DNA from: Rhodomicrobium lacus
GTDB lineage: Bacteria; Pseudomonadota; Alphaproteobacteria; Rhizobiales; Rhodomicrobiaceae
Reading direction: 5' to 3'
NCBI RefSeq assembly: GCF_003992725.1
Contig: NZ_RZNF01000012.1
Span: forward strand, 806,001 to 870,000
DNA: 64,000 bases
The notes below the pieces were generated by a model. That model worked only from the letters and a program-made list of their open reading frames with translations. It searched no databases and was not told where the DNA came from. The stretch's first letter is position 1. Every line of letters begins with the position of its first letter. Positions 46,245 to 54,385 of this stretch are shown here, piece by piece. A program made the position numbers and the translations under genes.

Positions 46245-46551
46245 CGGTTGTGAGTATCAAAAGAGCGAGAATGTGGACTGAAACGGATGTCGCGAAAAAG
46301 GGGCGGCGCGTCGGATTAGCCATGAGCGGCCTCCCGCACGTCGGAGGCGGCGATCCAGAATGCGCAGCAAAGATCGGTTTCGCAGAAAAGGGTGCTGATC
46401 CTCAGCGTCTCAAGCCACATCAGAACGGCGAGAAGCGTCAGAAAACCGATGAACAGGGCCGGACCAAGCGAACGGTCCGGACGTGTGCGATAAAGCCATG
46501 CCTTGAAACGATTGATCATGTCGGCCCCTCCTGAAGACGTCCGCTGAGACG
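46245..46551 (-). repeat. 307-bp duplicated segment, copy 2 (inverted relative to 2377-2683)
   Basis: The match runs from the base after TGAG at 46244 to the CGTCTCAG block ending at 46551, the same length as copy 1. It includes the Shine-Dalgarno sequence and the complete 67-codon ORF, but not the SoxR box or promoter. It breaks off 26 codons into the adaptor gene. No insertion-sequence ends or target duplications flank it. Confidence 0.93.
46316..46519 (-). CDS. Second copy of the 67-residue small membrane protein
   Basis: The protein is identical to that at 2409-2612. The two base differences are synonymous. The copy keeps its ribosome-binding site but has lost the SoxR-controlled promoter. 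Transcription could only come from the methyltransferase gene upstream on the same strand, whose stop is 55 bases away. Identical protein with only silent changes hints at selection, but with two differences this is weak. It could equally be an untranscribed relic. Confidence 0.55.
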   Translation of the reverse strand: MINRFKAWLYRTRPDRSLGPALFIGFLTLLAVLMWLETLRISTLFCETDLCCAFWIAASDVREAAHG

Positions 46552-46574
46552 GCCAGTTGCTCTGCTGGCCGGCG

Positions 46575-47270
46575 TCACCCAACCCGCACGGTGAACTCAT
46601 TGCCGCGGCCTTCGTCGATATCGAGCGAGCGGGAGAAATAACCATTGGCGGGAGTGCGGACGTAATCGAGATAGTCCTGCGCAAAGGCGTTTTCCCCGAG
46701 GATCACAGCGCCGGGCGTCAACCGTGGCTCGATCAGTTTGAGCACCGGCAGGTACAGCGAAAACGCGCCGTCGATCGATAGAACATCAACCTCGCCGCCG
46801 ACGTCCTTCAGCGTGTCGAGCGCATCGCCCTCGCGGATCTCCACCAGGTCGGCCAGCCCGGCCGCTTCGAGGTGAGCCCGCGCCCGCGTTACTTTCGTGG
46901 GTTCAAGCTCGGTGCCGATCAGCTTTCCGCCGCCATTGTCGCGAAGCGCAGCCGCAAGGTAGATGGTCGAGACTCCCATCGACGTACCGAACTCGACGAT
47001 CCGGGTCGCCCTGCGGGCGCGCACGATCGCGTAAAGAAAGCGGCCATAGGCCGGAGAAATCGCCAGGAAATGATCGGCGTGACCGCGATATGTCGTTCGA
47101 TAGTTCAACCGTTCCTCGTCGACAAACCTGGCGGCCGCATCCTGCAGCGTTTCACCGGACGCCTCGAGCTGCGCCATCAGCTTGGTCATCATGTCACGAT
47201 CCGCCGCGTCGGCTTCTGCGTGGAGTTTGTCGAGCGTCTCCGCGACGCGCTTGCTGCTCAGCAATGTCAT
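46575..47270 (-). CDS. O-methyltransferase family 3-like SAM enzyme
   Basis: This 231-residue class I methyltransferase has the SAM motif RIVEFGTSMGVSTIYLAAAL near residue 95. GTELEPTKVTRARAHLEAAG follows, then the acidic VDVLSIDGAFSLYLPVLKLIEPRLTPGAVILGEN, the metal- or cofactor-proximal region of catechol-type O-methyltransferases. It is divergent from an AraC regulator, and the 120-base intergenic space probably contains a shared control region. The substrate is unknown, but the pairing suggests a response to a small aromatic compound. Confidence 0.87.
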   Translation of the reverse strand: MTLLSSKRVAETLDKLHAEADAADRDMMTKLMAQLEASGETLQDAAARFVDEERLNYRTTYRGHADHFLAISPAYGRFLYAIVRARRATRIVEFGTSMGVSTIYLAAALRDNGGGKLIGTELEPTKVTRARAHLEAAGLADLVEIREGDALDTLKDVGGEVDVLSIDGAFSLYLPVLKLIEPRLTPGAVILGENAFAQDYLDYVRTPANGYFSRSLDIDEGRGNEFTVRVG

Positions 47271-47391
47271 GAAACTCCCTTTCGGTGATGCCGAGACCGT
47301 TTCGGCCTCGACTTTCCGTGAGAGTAAAGGGAGGTCGCATTGACGTCATTACGAAGCTCAGACAAATTATTATCCATTTACGCCAAACGGT

Positions 47392-48228
47392 ATGGTAGCT
47401 CGAACGATGCCCATTCTCACAGACAGCTCCGTTGCGTCCGACTGGATCGAGCCCGACGAGGTCGCGCGCCCGGTCGTCACCTATGGCATGGCGTCGAACA
47501 AGATCGGTACCATCGAGCTCGACCTGCACCGTCATGCCAAGGGGCAGATCATGCTGGTGCAGCGCGGCGCGCTCAGCTGCCGGGTCGAGGGCGGACTGTG
47601 GATCGTCCCGCCGCGCAGCGCCGTCTGGATACCGGGCGGCGCGCTGCACGCCATCAAGGCGACGGGCACGCTCGAAGGTTATAGTGCGTTCGTCGCGGCC
47701 GGCTTCGACGCCGGCCTGCCGCAACGCTGCTGCACCGTCTCGGTGACGCCTCTGCTGCGCGAATTGCTGTTTCGCGCCGCCCGCCTGCCGTTGCTGTACG
47801 ACCAGGACGGAGCGAATTCGCGTCTGATCGCGGTGTTGCTCGACGAGATCGCAGCCGCCGAAATCGAGGATCTGCATTTGCCGATGCCGGTCGATCCGCG
47901 GCTGCGCGCTTTGGCGGACCTCATGATGGCAGCGCCCTCCGAACGTTGTTCGCTGGAGGAGTGGGCAGAGCGCGCCGGCCTGAGCGAGCGGACGCTTGGG
48001 CGGCTGATCAGCCGCGAGACGGGGATGAGCTTCGGGCGCTGGCGCCAGCAGCTCGGCGTCATGCTCGCGGTGCAGTGGCTGGCCGATGGCGCCTCGATCC
48101 AGCAGGTTGCCGCCGATCTGGGTTATGAAAGCGTGCCGAGTTTCGTCACCATGTTCCGCAAGACGCTCGGCACGTCTCCGGGCAGATACATGGCGGAGCG
48201 TCATGCCGGACGAAACGCGGGTTCTTAG
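47392..48228 (+). CDS. AraC-family transcriptional regulator
   Basis: This 278-residue protein has an N-terminal cupin sensor domain (QIMLVQRGALSCRVEGGLWIV, PPRSAVWIPGGALHAIKA). The C-terminal double helix-turn-helix has SLEEWAERAGLSERTLGRLI and IQQVAADLGYESVPSFVTMF with KTLGTSPGRYM. This is the AraC_binding_2/cupin type rather than the sugar-binding type. It is divergent from the methyltransferase gene and is likely to control it and itself. The start may alternatively be the ATG at 47407. Confidence 0.92.
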   Translation: MVARTMPILTDSSVASDWIEPDEVARPVVTYGMASNKIGTIELDLHRHAKGQIMLVQRGALSCRVEGGLWIVPPRSAVWIPGGALHAIKATGTLEGYSAFVAAGFDAGLPQRCCTVSVTPLLRELLFRAARLPLLYDQDGANSRLIAVLLDEIAAAEIEDLHLPMPVDPRLRALADLMMAAPSERCSLEEWAERAGLSERTLGRLISRETGMSFGRWRQQLGVMLAVQWLADGASIQQVAADLGYESVPSFVTMFRKTLGTSPGRYMAERHAGRNAGS

Positions 48229-48408
48229 TCGACGCCCTTTGGACAGCAGCATCCGACGCCCCCGTGCCCGCGCGGACAGCCGCAAAGGTAGCTCGGCCGG
48301 TCTCGACGGCGGCTTTAGAGTCGATTTCTGATTGATTGAATCGATTGGGGATTCACGCGCTGGTCATTATCTGATTCAACCAGCTGGCTGGTTTGGAGGT
48401 CGGCATGG

Positions 48409-49090
48409 ATGGCGAGACCGTATTCGAACGATTTGCGTGAGCGGGTAGTGGCGTCGGGGCGGAGTTGCCGGGAGGTGGCGGCGCTTTTCGACGTGAGCGT
48501 GGCAAGTGTAGTGAAGTGGTCGCAGCGTCAGCGGGCAACGGGGAGTGCGGCGGCGCGACCGATGGGCGGGCACCGGAAGTGGTTGCTTGAGCCGCATCGG
48601 GCGCTGGTGATCGAGCGGCTGAGGGCAGTGCCTGACCTGACGCTGAAAGCGCTGGTCGCCGAGCTGGCCGAGCATGGCATTGCGACCTGCCCGGTGTCGG
48701 TGTGGCGACTGGTGCGCTCGGAAGGCATGAGCTTCAAACAAAAGCCTGTTCGCCGAGGAGCAAGCGCGACCGGCCATCGCAAGACGGCGCGCGCAGTGGA
48801 AGAAGTATCAGGGACGGCTTGATCCAAGACGGCTCGTCTTCATCGACGAAACCTGGGCGAAGACCAACATGACGCCGATCCGGGGCTGGGCACCGCGCGG
48901 CAAGCCGCTGATCGCCTATACCCCGTTCGGCAAATGGCGCACGCTCACCTTCCTCGCCGCACGCCGCCGCAACCGGATCGATGCGCCCTCGGTGCTCGAC
49001 GGACCGATCAACGGCGAGAGCTTCACCGCCTACGTCACCCAGTTCCTCGTGCCGACACTCGCACCCGGCGACGTGGTGGCGAGCCCGTGG
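48409..49090 (+). mobile_element. Truncated, frameshifted IS630-family transposase
   Basis: Two frames make the N-terminal two-thirds of an IS630 transposase. Frame one (48409-48822) has the HTH PYSNDLRERVVASGRSCREV and VASVVKWSQRQ. Frame two continues as LFAEEQARPAIARRRAQWKK and then has the first catalytic Asp in RLVFIDETWAKTNMTP, ending at LAPGDVV. The switch, at the A-rich AAACAAAAG around 48740, moves the frame by +1 (or -2). The second Asp and the Glu of the DDE triad are missing, because the element stops at about 49080 inside another gene's sequence. It is therefore inactive. Whether the frameshift was once programmed cannot be decided here. Confidence 0.85.
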
Positions 49091-49242
49091 CGATCCTGAA
49101 CCGAAACGAACCGGCCTTTTACTGCGTTCCGGCGAAGACGTTCGAGCGCCTTATGGAGCGCCTCGAAGATCTGGAATTGAACGCCATCGCGGCCGCAAGG
49201 AAGGGCGAAAGGGCCATTCCGGTCACGCTCGATGACCTATAG
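49081..49242 (+). pseudogene. Antitoxin (Phd/YefM or RelB-like) lacking its N-terminal half
   Basis: EPVAILNRNEPAFYCVPAKT, followed by FERLMERLEDLELNAIAAAR and a basic/acidic tail to the stop, is the toxin-neutralising half of a Phd/YefM-type antitoxin. The DNA-binding N-terminal ~30 residues that should precede EPVAIL are gone, replaced by IS630 sequence. The frame is open upstream through the IS, so a fusion protein or a start at the GTG at 49087 is conceivable. The stop overlaps the toxin start by 11 bases, as in intact modules. Confidence 0.75.
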
Positions 49243-49540
49243 GCTGGCCTTCCTTGAAAGCGCTCTCAAGGAATGGAAGAAACTCGACGCGCAGACGCGG
49301 GAGCATTTCAAGGCCAAGCTGAAAGAACGGCTGGAAAGCTCGCGCGTGCCATCGGTCAAGCTCTCCGGTTCGCCGGATCGCTACAAGATCAAGCTTCGCA
49401 GCGCAGGCTATCGCCTCGTTTATGAGGTTCGCGACGAGCAGGTTCTGGTTGTCGTCGTCGCGGTCGGAAAGCGGAATCGCGACGCCGTTTATAAGGCTGC
49501 CCCAAAGCGCGGAGGCGGCAGGTTGCAAGAGGATAAATAA
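49232..49540 (+). CDS. RelE-family toxin
   Basis: This 102-residue protein has the RelE fold. YRLAFLESALKEWKKLDAQTREHFKAKL forms the N-terminal strand and two helices. Basic strands follow, with KLSGSPDRYKIKLRSAGYRLVYEV and LVVVVAVGKRNRDAVYKAA, the usual mRNA interferase surface with Lys, Arg and C-terminal Tyr. The length is slightly longer than usual because of a Gly/Arg-rich tail. The gene looks complete, although its antitoxin partner is damaged. Either the remaining antitoxin half still neutralises, another antitoxin substitutes, or expression is off. Confidence 0.92.
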   Translation: MTYRLAFLESALKEWKKLDAQTREHFKAKLKERLESSRVPSVKLSGSPDRYKIKLRSAGYRLVYEVRDEQVLVVVVAVGKRNRDAVYKAAPKRGGGRLQEDK

Positions 49541-49557
49541 AGCCGCAAGCGTCCCCC

Positions 49558-50250
49558 CTAAACCTCAAACGCCACGCCAACTTCCGGCACCACCACATTC
49601 TGCCCCGTCGCCAGCGCGATGAACTCGTCCGGCGTCTGATCGATGATCGGGAACGTGCCGTAGTGGATCGGCACCACCACGTCGAAGTGGAAGAACTTGC
49701 GCGCCGCGAACGCCGCCTGCTTCGCGCCCATGGTGAAGCGGTCGCCGATGGGCAGGAAACCAACCTTCGGGGAGTAAAGCGCGTCGATCAGCGCCATGTC
49801 GCCGAAAATGCCGGTGTCGCCCGCATGGTAGATCGTCTTGCCGAGGCCCTCGATCACAACGCCCGTGGGATTGCCGAGATAGACGGCCTGGCCGTTCACG
49901 CTGGTCGACGACGAATGAAACGCGTTCACGAAGCTCACCGACACGCCGCCCCCGAGATCGATGGCGCCGCCGGGATTGCCGACTTCCACCTTCTCCACGC
50001 CCTGCGCCGCGAGATGCATCGCCAGCTCGTACACGGCGACGAGCGTCGCGCCGGTCTTCTTGCAGATCGCCACCGCGTCGCCCACGTGGTCGTCATGGCC
50101 GTGCGTCAGCACCACATGCGTCGCGCCCGCCCCCGCCTCGTCCACGGAGCCCGTGAATTTCGGATTACCCGTCAGGAACGGGTCGATCAGGATGACGTGA
50201 CTGCCGTTTTCCGCGCGAACGGCGGAGTGCCCGAACCATGTCAGCTTCAT
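49558..50250 (-). CDS. UPF0173 metal-dependent hydrolase (MBL fold)
   Basis: This 230-residue cytoplasmic metallo-beta-lactamase-fold protein has the opening MKLTWFGHSAVRAENG and metal-binding HGHDDHVGD at ~50-58. Further ligands are in YHAGDTGIFGDMALI and PIHYGTF. The UPF0173 family (YtkL-like) is widespread, with no agreed substrate. It is divergent from ruvX and convergent with the toxin gene, which ends 17 bases away. Confidence 0.93.
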   Translation of the reverse strand: MKLTWFGHSAVRAENGSHVILIDPFLTGNPKFTGSVDEAGAGATHVVLTHGHDDHVGDAVAICKKTGATLVAVYELAMHLAAQGVEKVEVGNPGGAIDLGGGVSVSFVNAFHSSSTSVNGQAVYLGNPTGVVIEGLGKTIYHAGDTGIFGDMALIDALYSPKVGFLPIGDRFTMGAKQAAFAARKFFHFDVVVPIHYGTFPIIDQTPDEFIALATGQNVVVPEVGVAFEV

Positions 50251-50342
50251 TGCAAATCTCCCGAAGATGAGCGACGAGTAAAAGCGGTGCCCGCACTATA
50301 TGAAAATGCGGCGCGCCCGCAATTTGTAAAAAACTCCCGCAG

Positions 50343-50822
50343 GTGACTTTCGTGCCCTCCGAACTCGTGCCGCTTTCCGACCTTGTCTTGAGGCTCAAAC
50401 GCGACGAGCGGCTGATGGGCCTCGATGTCGGCACCAAGACCGTGGGGCTTGCGCTTTCGGACGTGATGCGCCAGATCGCGTCGCCGTTCGACACCATCCG
50501 CCGCACGAAATTCACGGCCGACGCGGTGAAACTGCTGGAACACTGCAAGGCGCAAGGCGTGGGTGGCCTCGTCGTGGGCCTGCCGGTGAACCTCGACGGC
50601 ACGGAAGGCCCGCGCGCACAGTCCACCCGCGCTTTCGTGCGAAGCCTCGGCGCGCTCACGGATATGCCGATGGCGTTCTGGGACGAGCGTTTGTCCACCG
50701 CCGCCGCCGAGCGCGCGCTCTTCGAAGCGGACGCGAGCCGCAAGCGCCGCGCCGAGGTCATCGACAAGATGGCCGCCGCCTACATCCTGCAAGGCGCTCT
50801 CGACCGCGTGAACTACGCATGA
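50343..50822 (+). CDS. ruvX: Putative pre-16S rRNA nuclease / Holliday junction resolvase-like YqgF
   Basis: This 159-residue RNase H-fold protein has LMGLDVGTKTVGLALSD with the first catalytic Asp, VVGLPVNLDGTEGPRAQ, and MAFWDERLSTAAAERAL with the conserved Asp-Glu-Arg. YqgF matures the 5' end of 16S rRNA in E. coli; the resolvase name is historical. It starts with GTG at 50343; an in-frame GTG at 50352 is also possible. It overlaps the AEC transporter start by 4 bases. Confidence 0.94.
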   Translation: MTFVPSELVPLSDLVLRLKRDERLMGLDVGTKTVGLALSDVMRQIASPFDTIRRTKFTADAVKLLEHCKAQGVGGLVVGLPVNLDGTEGPRAQSTRAFVRSLGALTDMPMAFWDERLSTAAAERALFEADASRKRRAEVIDKMAAAYILQGALDRVNYA

Positions 50823-51745
50823 CCGCGATCCTCGAAGCGCTCGCGCCGCTGTTTCTCATCACGGCGCTGGGTTACGGCCTCGCGCAGACGCGCTTTGGCG
50901 GCGAAGCCTTGTGGCGCGCGCTCGACACCCTTGTGTTTTATGTGCTTTTTCCCGCGCTCCTCGTGAAAACGCTGATGCGCGCCGACCTGCACAACGTGCC
51001 CGCCGCCGACTACGTTTTCGTGTCGATCGCGTCGGTGACGATCATGGCGGGGGCCTTGCTCGCGGGTTGGCTCTCCTTCGGCCGGCCGATCTCCGGCCCA
51101 GCCTTCACAAGCTTCATGCAAGGCACGATCCGCTTCCAGAGCATTGTTTCGGTCGCCGTTGCGTCGGCACTGTTCGGCGAACGCGGGCTAACCTTCGCAG
51201 CGCTCACCGTGGCATCCGTCATTCCGACGGTGCAGCTATATTCGGTGCTCGCTCTGTCGGTGTTCGGCGAAGGCGCGGCTGAAATGAGCGTAGGGCAAGC
51301 CGTGCGTCGCGTGGCGCTGAACCCGCTGTTTCTGGCCTGCGTCGCCGGTCTGATCCTTAATGTGACAGGCGCGCCTGACTTCGCGTTTCAGACGCTGTCG
51401 CTTCTCGGCTCCGCATCCATCGGCTTGACGCTGCTTTCGGTCGGCGCGGGCTTCAACATGGGCGCGGCGCGGGCGGCGATGAACCTCGTAGCGGCGAGCG
51501 CGGTGCTTCGATTGGTCGTCATGCCGCTGCTCGTGTTCGGGCTGTCCTGGATCGCGGGGCTTTCGGGCATCGCGCGCACTGCCGCCGTGATCGGCGCAGC
51601 GGTGCCAACAGCCGCTTCCGCCTACACGACCGCGCGCATCATGGGCGGCGACGCGCCGCTGATGGCGCAGATCGTGACCGTGCAGAGCATTGCGTCGATA
51701 GCGACGCTTCCCTTATTCATCTGGCTCGCGCAGAACGCACCGTAA
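50819..51745 (+). CDS. AEC-family transporter
   Basis: This 308-residue protein has about ten hydrophobic segments. It begins with ILEALAPLFLITALGYGLAQ and contains VFYVLFPALLVKTLM, a typical AEC (auxin efflux carrier) half-membrane motif. An inverted-repeat second half follows, with GAAVPTAASAYTTARIMGG, the conserved Pro/Thr crossover region. Bacterial members carry malate, malonate or other organic acids; the substrate is not deducible here. The ATGA overlap with ruvX suggests cotranscription. Confidence 0.9.
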   Translation: MTAILEALAPLFLITALGYGLAQTRFGGEALWRALDTLVFYVLFPALLVKTLMRADLHNVPAADYVFVSIASVTIMAGALLAGWLSFGRPISGPAFTSFMQGTIRFQSIVSVAVASALFGERGLTFAALTVASVIPTVQLYSVLALSVFGEGAAEMSVGQAVRRVALNPLFLACVAGLILNVTGAPDFAFQTLSLLGSASIGLTLLSVGAGFNMGAARAAMNLVAASAVLRLVVMPLLVFGLSWIAGLSGIARTAAVIGAAVPTAASAYTTARIMGGDAPLMAQIVTVQSIASIATLPLFIWLAQNAP

Positions 51746-51790
51746 ATCGACCATTCCCGCGGACGCGGAACGAAAGGACCGGAAAGAGCG

Positions 51791-52450
51791 ATGGCTCTGA
51801 ACGAAAAAGATCTGTGGTTTGCCGTATTTCTCGGCGCGAACATCTGGATTGTCTGGGGCGCGGCGCTCCTCGCCGGCTATCTGTGCGGCTCGATCCCGTT
51901 CGGCTATTTGTTCAGCCGCATGGCGGGGCTGGGCGATATCCGCAAGATAGGCTCCGGCAACATCGGCGCGACCAACGTGCTGCGCACGGGCAAGAAGAGC
52001 CTCGCGGCGGCGACGCTGTTTTTCGATGCGGCGAAAGGCTTCGTGCCGGTTCTTATCGCGCGCCAGTATCTCGGCATGGAGGCGGCGATGGCCGTCGCGC
52101 TCGGCGCATTCCTCGGCCATCTGTTCCCCGTGTGGCTCGGCTTCAAGGGGGGCAAGGGCGTCGCAACCTATATCGGTGCGATCACCGCGCTATATTGGCC
52201 GGCGGGCGCGTTCTTCTGCGGGCTGTGGCTCGTCATCGCGCTTGTGACACGCTACTCTTCGCTTTCCGCCCTTGTCGCAGCGGCTGCGACGCCGTTTTTC
52301 GTGCTGGCGATGACATCGGTGCCGCTTTTTATCTTTCTGCTTGCACTTTCAGCGGTTCTCATTCAACGCCATCATCAGAATATCCGTAAACTGATTGACG
52401 GCCATGAATCAAAAATCGGCCAGAAAGCCGCGCCAGCGAAAGGCGCCTGA
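51791..52450 (+). CDS. plsY: Glycerol-3-phosphate acyltransferase PlsY
   Basis: This 219-residue inner-membrane enzyme transfers acyl groups from acyl-phosphate to glycerol-3-phosphate, the first step of phospholipid synthesis. Its motifs are GSIPFGYLFSRM, IRKIGSGNIGATNVLRTGKK and GHLFPVWLGFKGGKGVAT. About five membrane segments are visible. Its last 47 bases are shared with the start of dprA in another frame, a long overlap that couples the two genes. Confidence 0.96.
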   Translation: MALNEKDLWFAVFLGANIWIVWGAALLAGYLCGSIPFGYLFSRMAGLGDIRKIGSGNIGATNVLRTGKKSLAAATLFFDAAKGFVPVLIARQYLGMEAAMAVALGAFLGHLFPVWLGFKGGKGVATYIGAITALYWPAGAFFCGLWLVIALVTRYSSLSALVAAAATPFFVLAMTSVPLFIFLLALSAVLIQRHHQNIRKLIDGHESKIGQKAAPAKGA

Positions 52451-53900
52451 AGACCAGCCCATCGAAAGGCCCGCGCCTTCGACATCGGGAGCGGCGGGAC
52501 AATCCGACGATGCCGCCGCAGATGTGAGTGCCGCCGGAACTTCGGCTTCCGGATCTTACGGCGCGGCGGCCGACAGCGAACCGCCACCCGGGTCTCGCCG
52601 GAAGCGCCGCGTCATGGAAGCTGCGCCAACGCTTCAGGACGGGGACACCGGCTTTCCCGAAGTGCCAATTGCCGCCCCGACGGGTCTGCGAGAACCCGAG
52701 GCCGACTTCGACCGTTCGCCGGAGCCGTCCCATGCAGGCAACTCGCACCGCGCGCCGACGCACCGCGAAAAACGCGATCGCCTCCGCCTCATTCGCACGC
52801 CACATATCGGCACGGTCACCTTCTGGCAGCTCATCGCGCATTTCGGATCGGCGACCTCGGCCATCGACGCGCTGCCGGAATTCGCAAGGCATGGGAGTCG
52901 CGTCTCGCCGAAAAGCGTGCCCTCGATCGCGGCAGCCGAGGCCGAGCTGGAGAGCGCGCAAGCTGCGGGATTGACGCTCATCGCGGTCGGCGAAGCGGGC
53001 TATCCTCCGCTGCTCGCGGAAATCGAAGCGCCGCCGCCTCTCCTTTATGTCAGGGGCGACCCGCGCATCTGGCAAAGGCCAGCCTTCGGCATCGTCGGCT
53101 CGCGCAACGCGTCCGGCGCGGGACTGAAATTCACAGCCGAAATCAGCGCCGAGCTTTCCCGCCTCGGTGTGCTCGTGGTGTCTGGACTGGCGCGCGGCAT
53201 CGACGGGGCGGCGCATCGCGGCGCGTTGCCTTTCGGCACTTGCGCGGTCCTGCCGGGAGGCCTCGATCGCATCTACCCTCCAGGGCATGCGGGACTTGCC
53301 GCCGACATCGCGAGGAACGGTCTGCTTGTGGGGGAATGTCCTCCGGGTTTCGTCGCCCGCGCGCAGGATTTCCCGAGACGCAACCGCATCATCTCTGGCG
53401 CCAGCCTCGGCGTGCTGGTCGTCGAGGCCGCCGAGCGCTCAGGTTCGCTGATCACGGCGCGTCTCGCGGGGGAGCAGGGCCGCGAGGTGTTCGCAGTGCC
53501 CGGTCACCCGCTCGATACGCGCGCGGCCGGAACGAACCGGCTCATCAAGGAAGGAGCGGTGCTGACCACCTCCGCCGAAGACATCGTCGCGGCGCTGAAG
53601 GACCGGCTTGGCGACTGGGCCCGCTTCCATATCGGCGCATCCACCCCCGGGATCGACCCGGAAATTGCGGCGATCCACAGCCCTCCCGCCGACTCGAACA
53701 GGGTGGGCGACGGGCTTACGTCTCTGGACGAGACCATCGCAAGCGTTCTTCAGTTGCTCAGTCTCTCCCCCATCGCCATAGACGATCTCTGCCGCATGAC
53801 GGGAAAGCAAACCCGCGAAGTTCACGCCGCAATCGTTTCCCTCGACCTGGCAGGGCGCCTTGAACGACGCGGCTCAAGCCACATCGTTCTGCGGGCTTGA
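52404..53900 (+). CDS. dprA: DNA-processing protein DprA with long disordered N-terminus
   Basis: This 498-residue protein binds incoming single-stranded DNA in transformation and loads RecA. After ~130 residues of low-complexity Pro/Ala/Ser sequence, a SAM-like domain appears (LRLIRTPHIGTVTFWQLIAHFG). The Rossmann-like core follows, with FGIVGSRNASGAGLKFTAEI, VVSGLARGIDGAAHRGAL, VLPGGLDRIYPPGH and FPRRNRIISGASLGVLVVEA. A C-terminal winged helix (DprA_WH) ends in LDLAGRLERRG. The N-terminal extension is longer than in most homologues. The ATG overlaps plsY by 47 bases; a TTG at 52395 is an alternative. No com genes are nearby. Confidence 0.93.
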   Translation: MNQKSARKPRQRKAPEDQPIERPAPSTSGAAGQSDDAAADVSAAGTSASGSYGAAADSEPPPGSRRKRRVMEAAPTLQDGDTGFPEVPIAAPTGLREPEADFDRSPEPSHAGNSHRAPTHREKRDRLRLIRTPHIGTVTFWQLIAHFGSATSAIDALPEFARHGSRVSPKSVPSIAAAEAELESAQAAGLTLIAVGEAGYPPLLAEIEAPPPLLYVRGDPRIWQRPAFGIVGSRNASGAGLKFTAEISAELSRLGVLVVSGLARGIDGAAHRGALPFGTCAVLPGGLDRIYPPGHAGLAADIARNGLLVGECPPGFVARAQDFPRRNRIISGASLGVLVVEAAERSGSLITARLAGEQGREVFAVPGHPLDTRAAGTNRLIKEGAVLTTSAEDIVAALKDRLGDWARFHIGASTPGIDPEIAAIHSPPADSNRVGDGLTSLDETIASVLQLLSLSPIAIDDLCRMTGKQTREVHAAIVSLDLAGRLERRGSSHIVLRA

Positions 53901-53970
53901 AATACCGCGACGCGCATTTTTGTTTTCGCTCTCGACGGCGTTCAAACGGTTCCGTCGGTCGAACGGACAC

Positions 53971-54207
53971 TCAGACCTGACAATGAAAGCGCGCCTCTTC
54001 TTCCGCGACGGAGATAAGGTCCGCCAGCAGCCGGAACTGCGACTTCGCTGCGACAACGCGCAGGGACGACAGGAGAGAGGCGATATATTCCGCCGCTTCG
54101 GCAGGCGTCATCTCGATCACATCGTCATCATACACAGCATCGGTTTCCCCGATGCTGTCTTCGGCCATGACGTGTGCGAGATAAAGTTGTTTTCGGCGCG
54201 CATTCAT
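53971..54207 (-). CDS. Small hypothetical protein, 78 residues
   Basis: The chosen ATG at 54207 follows GAGGTTTGAG. The protein is acidic in the middle (AEDSIGETDAVYDDDVIEMTPAEAAEYIASLL) and helical at both ends, with an amphipathic C-terminal half (RVVAAKSQFRLLADLISVAEEE). There is no cysteine, membrane segment or known motif. Composition is protein-like and not a shadow of another gene. It is convergent with dprA. The function is unknown. Confidence 0.6.
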   Translation of the reverse strand: MNARRKQLYLAHVMAEDSIGETDAVYDDDVIEMTPAEAAEYIASLLSSLRVVAAKSQFRLLADLISVAEEEARFHCQV

Positions 54208-54385
54208 TTCACTCAAACCTCGCCAGATAGGGAACTGCTACTCAAGAATGGCTGGACAATTTTACCGTTAGTCAACTATAGGTTGCGAAAGATGGGGTTA
54301 GCAAGAGCGGCCTTTCGCGCCGCTTCGTTAAAACATTTTTTCCGCAAAACAGAGTGGCGCTTCGGCCACTATAGCCTTCAGCTCG

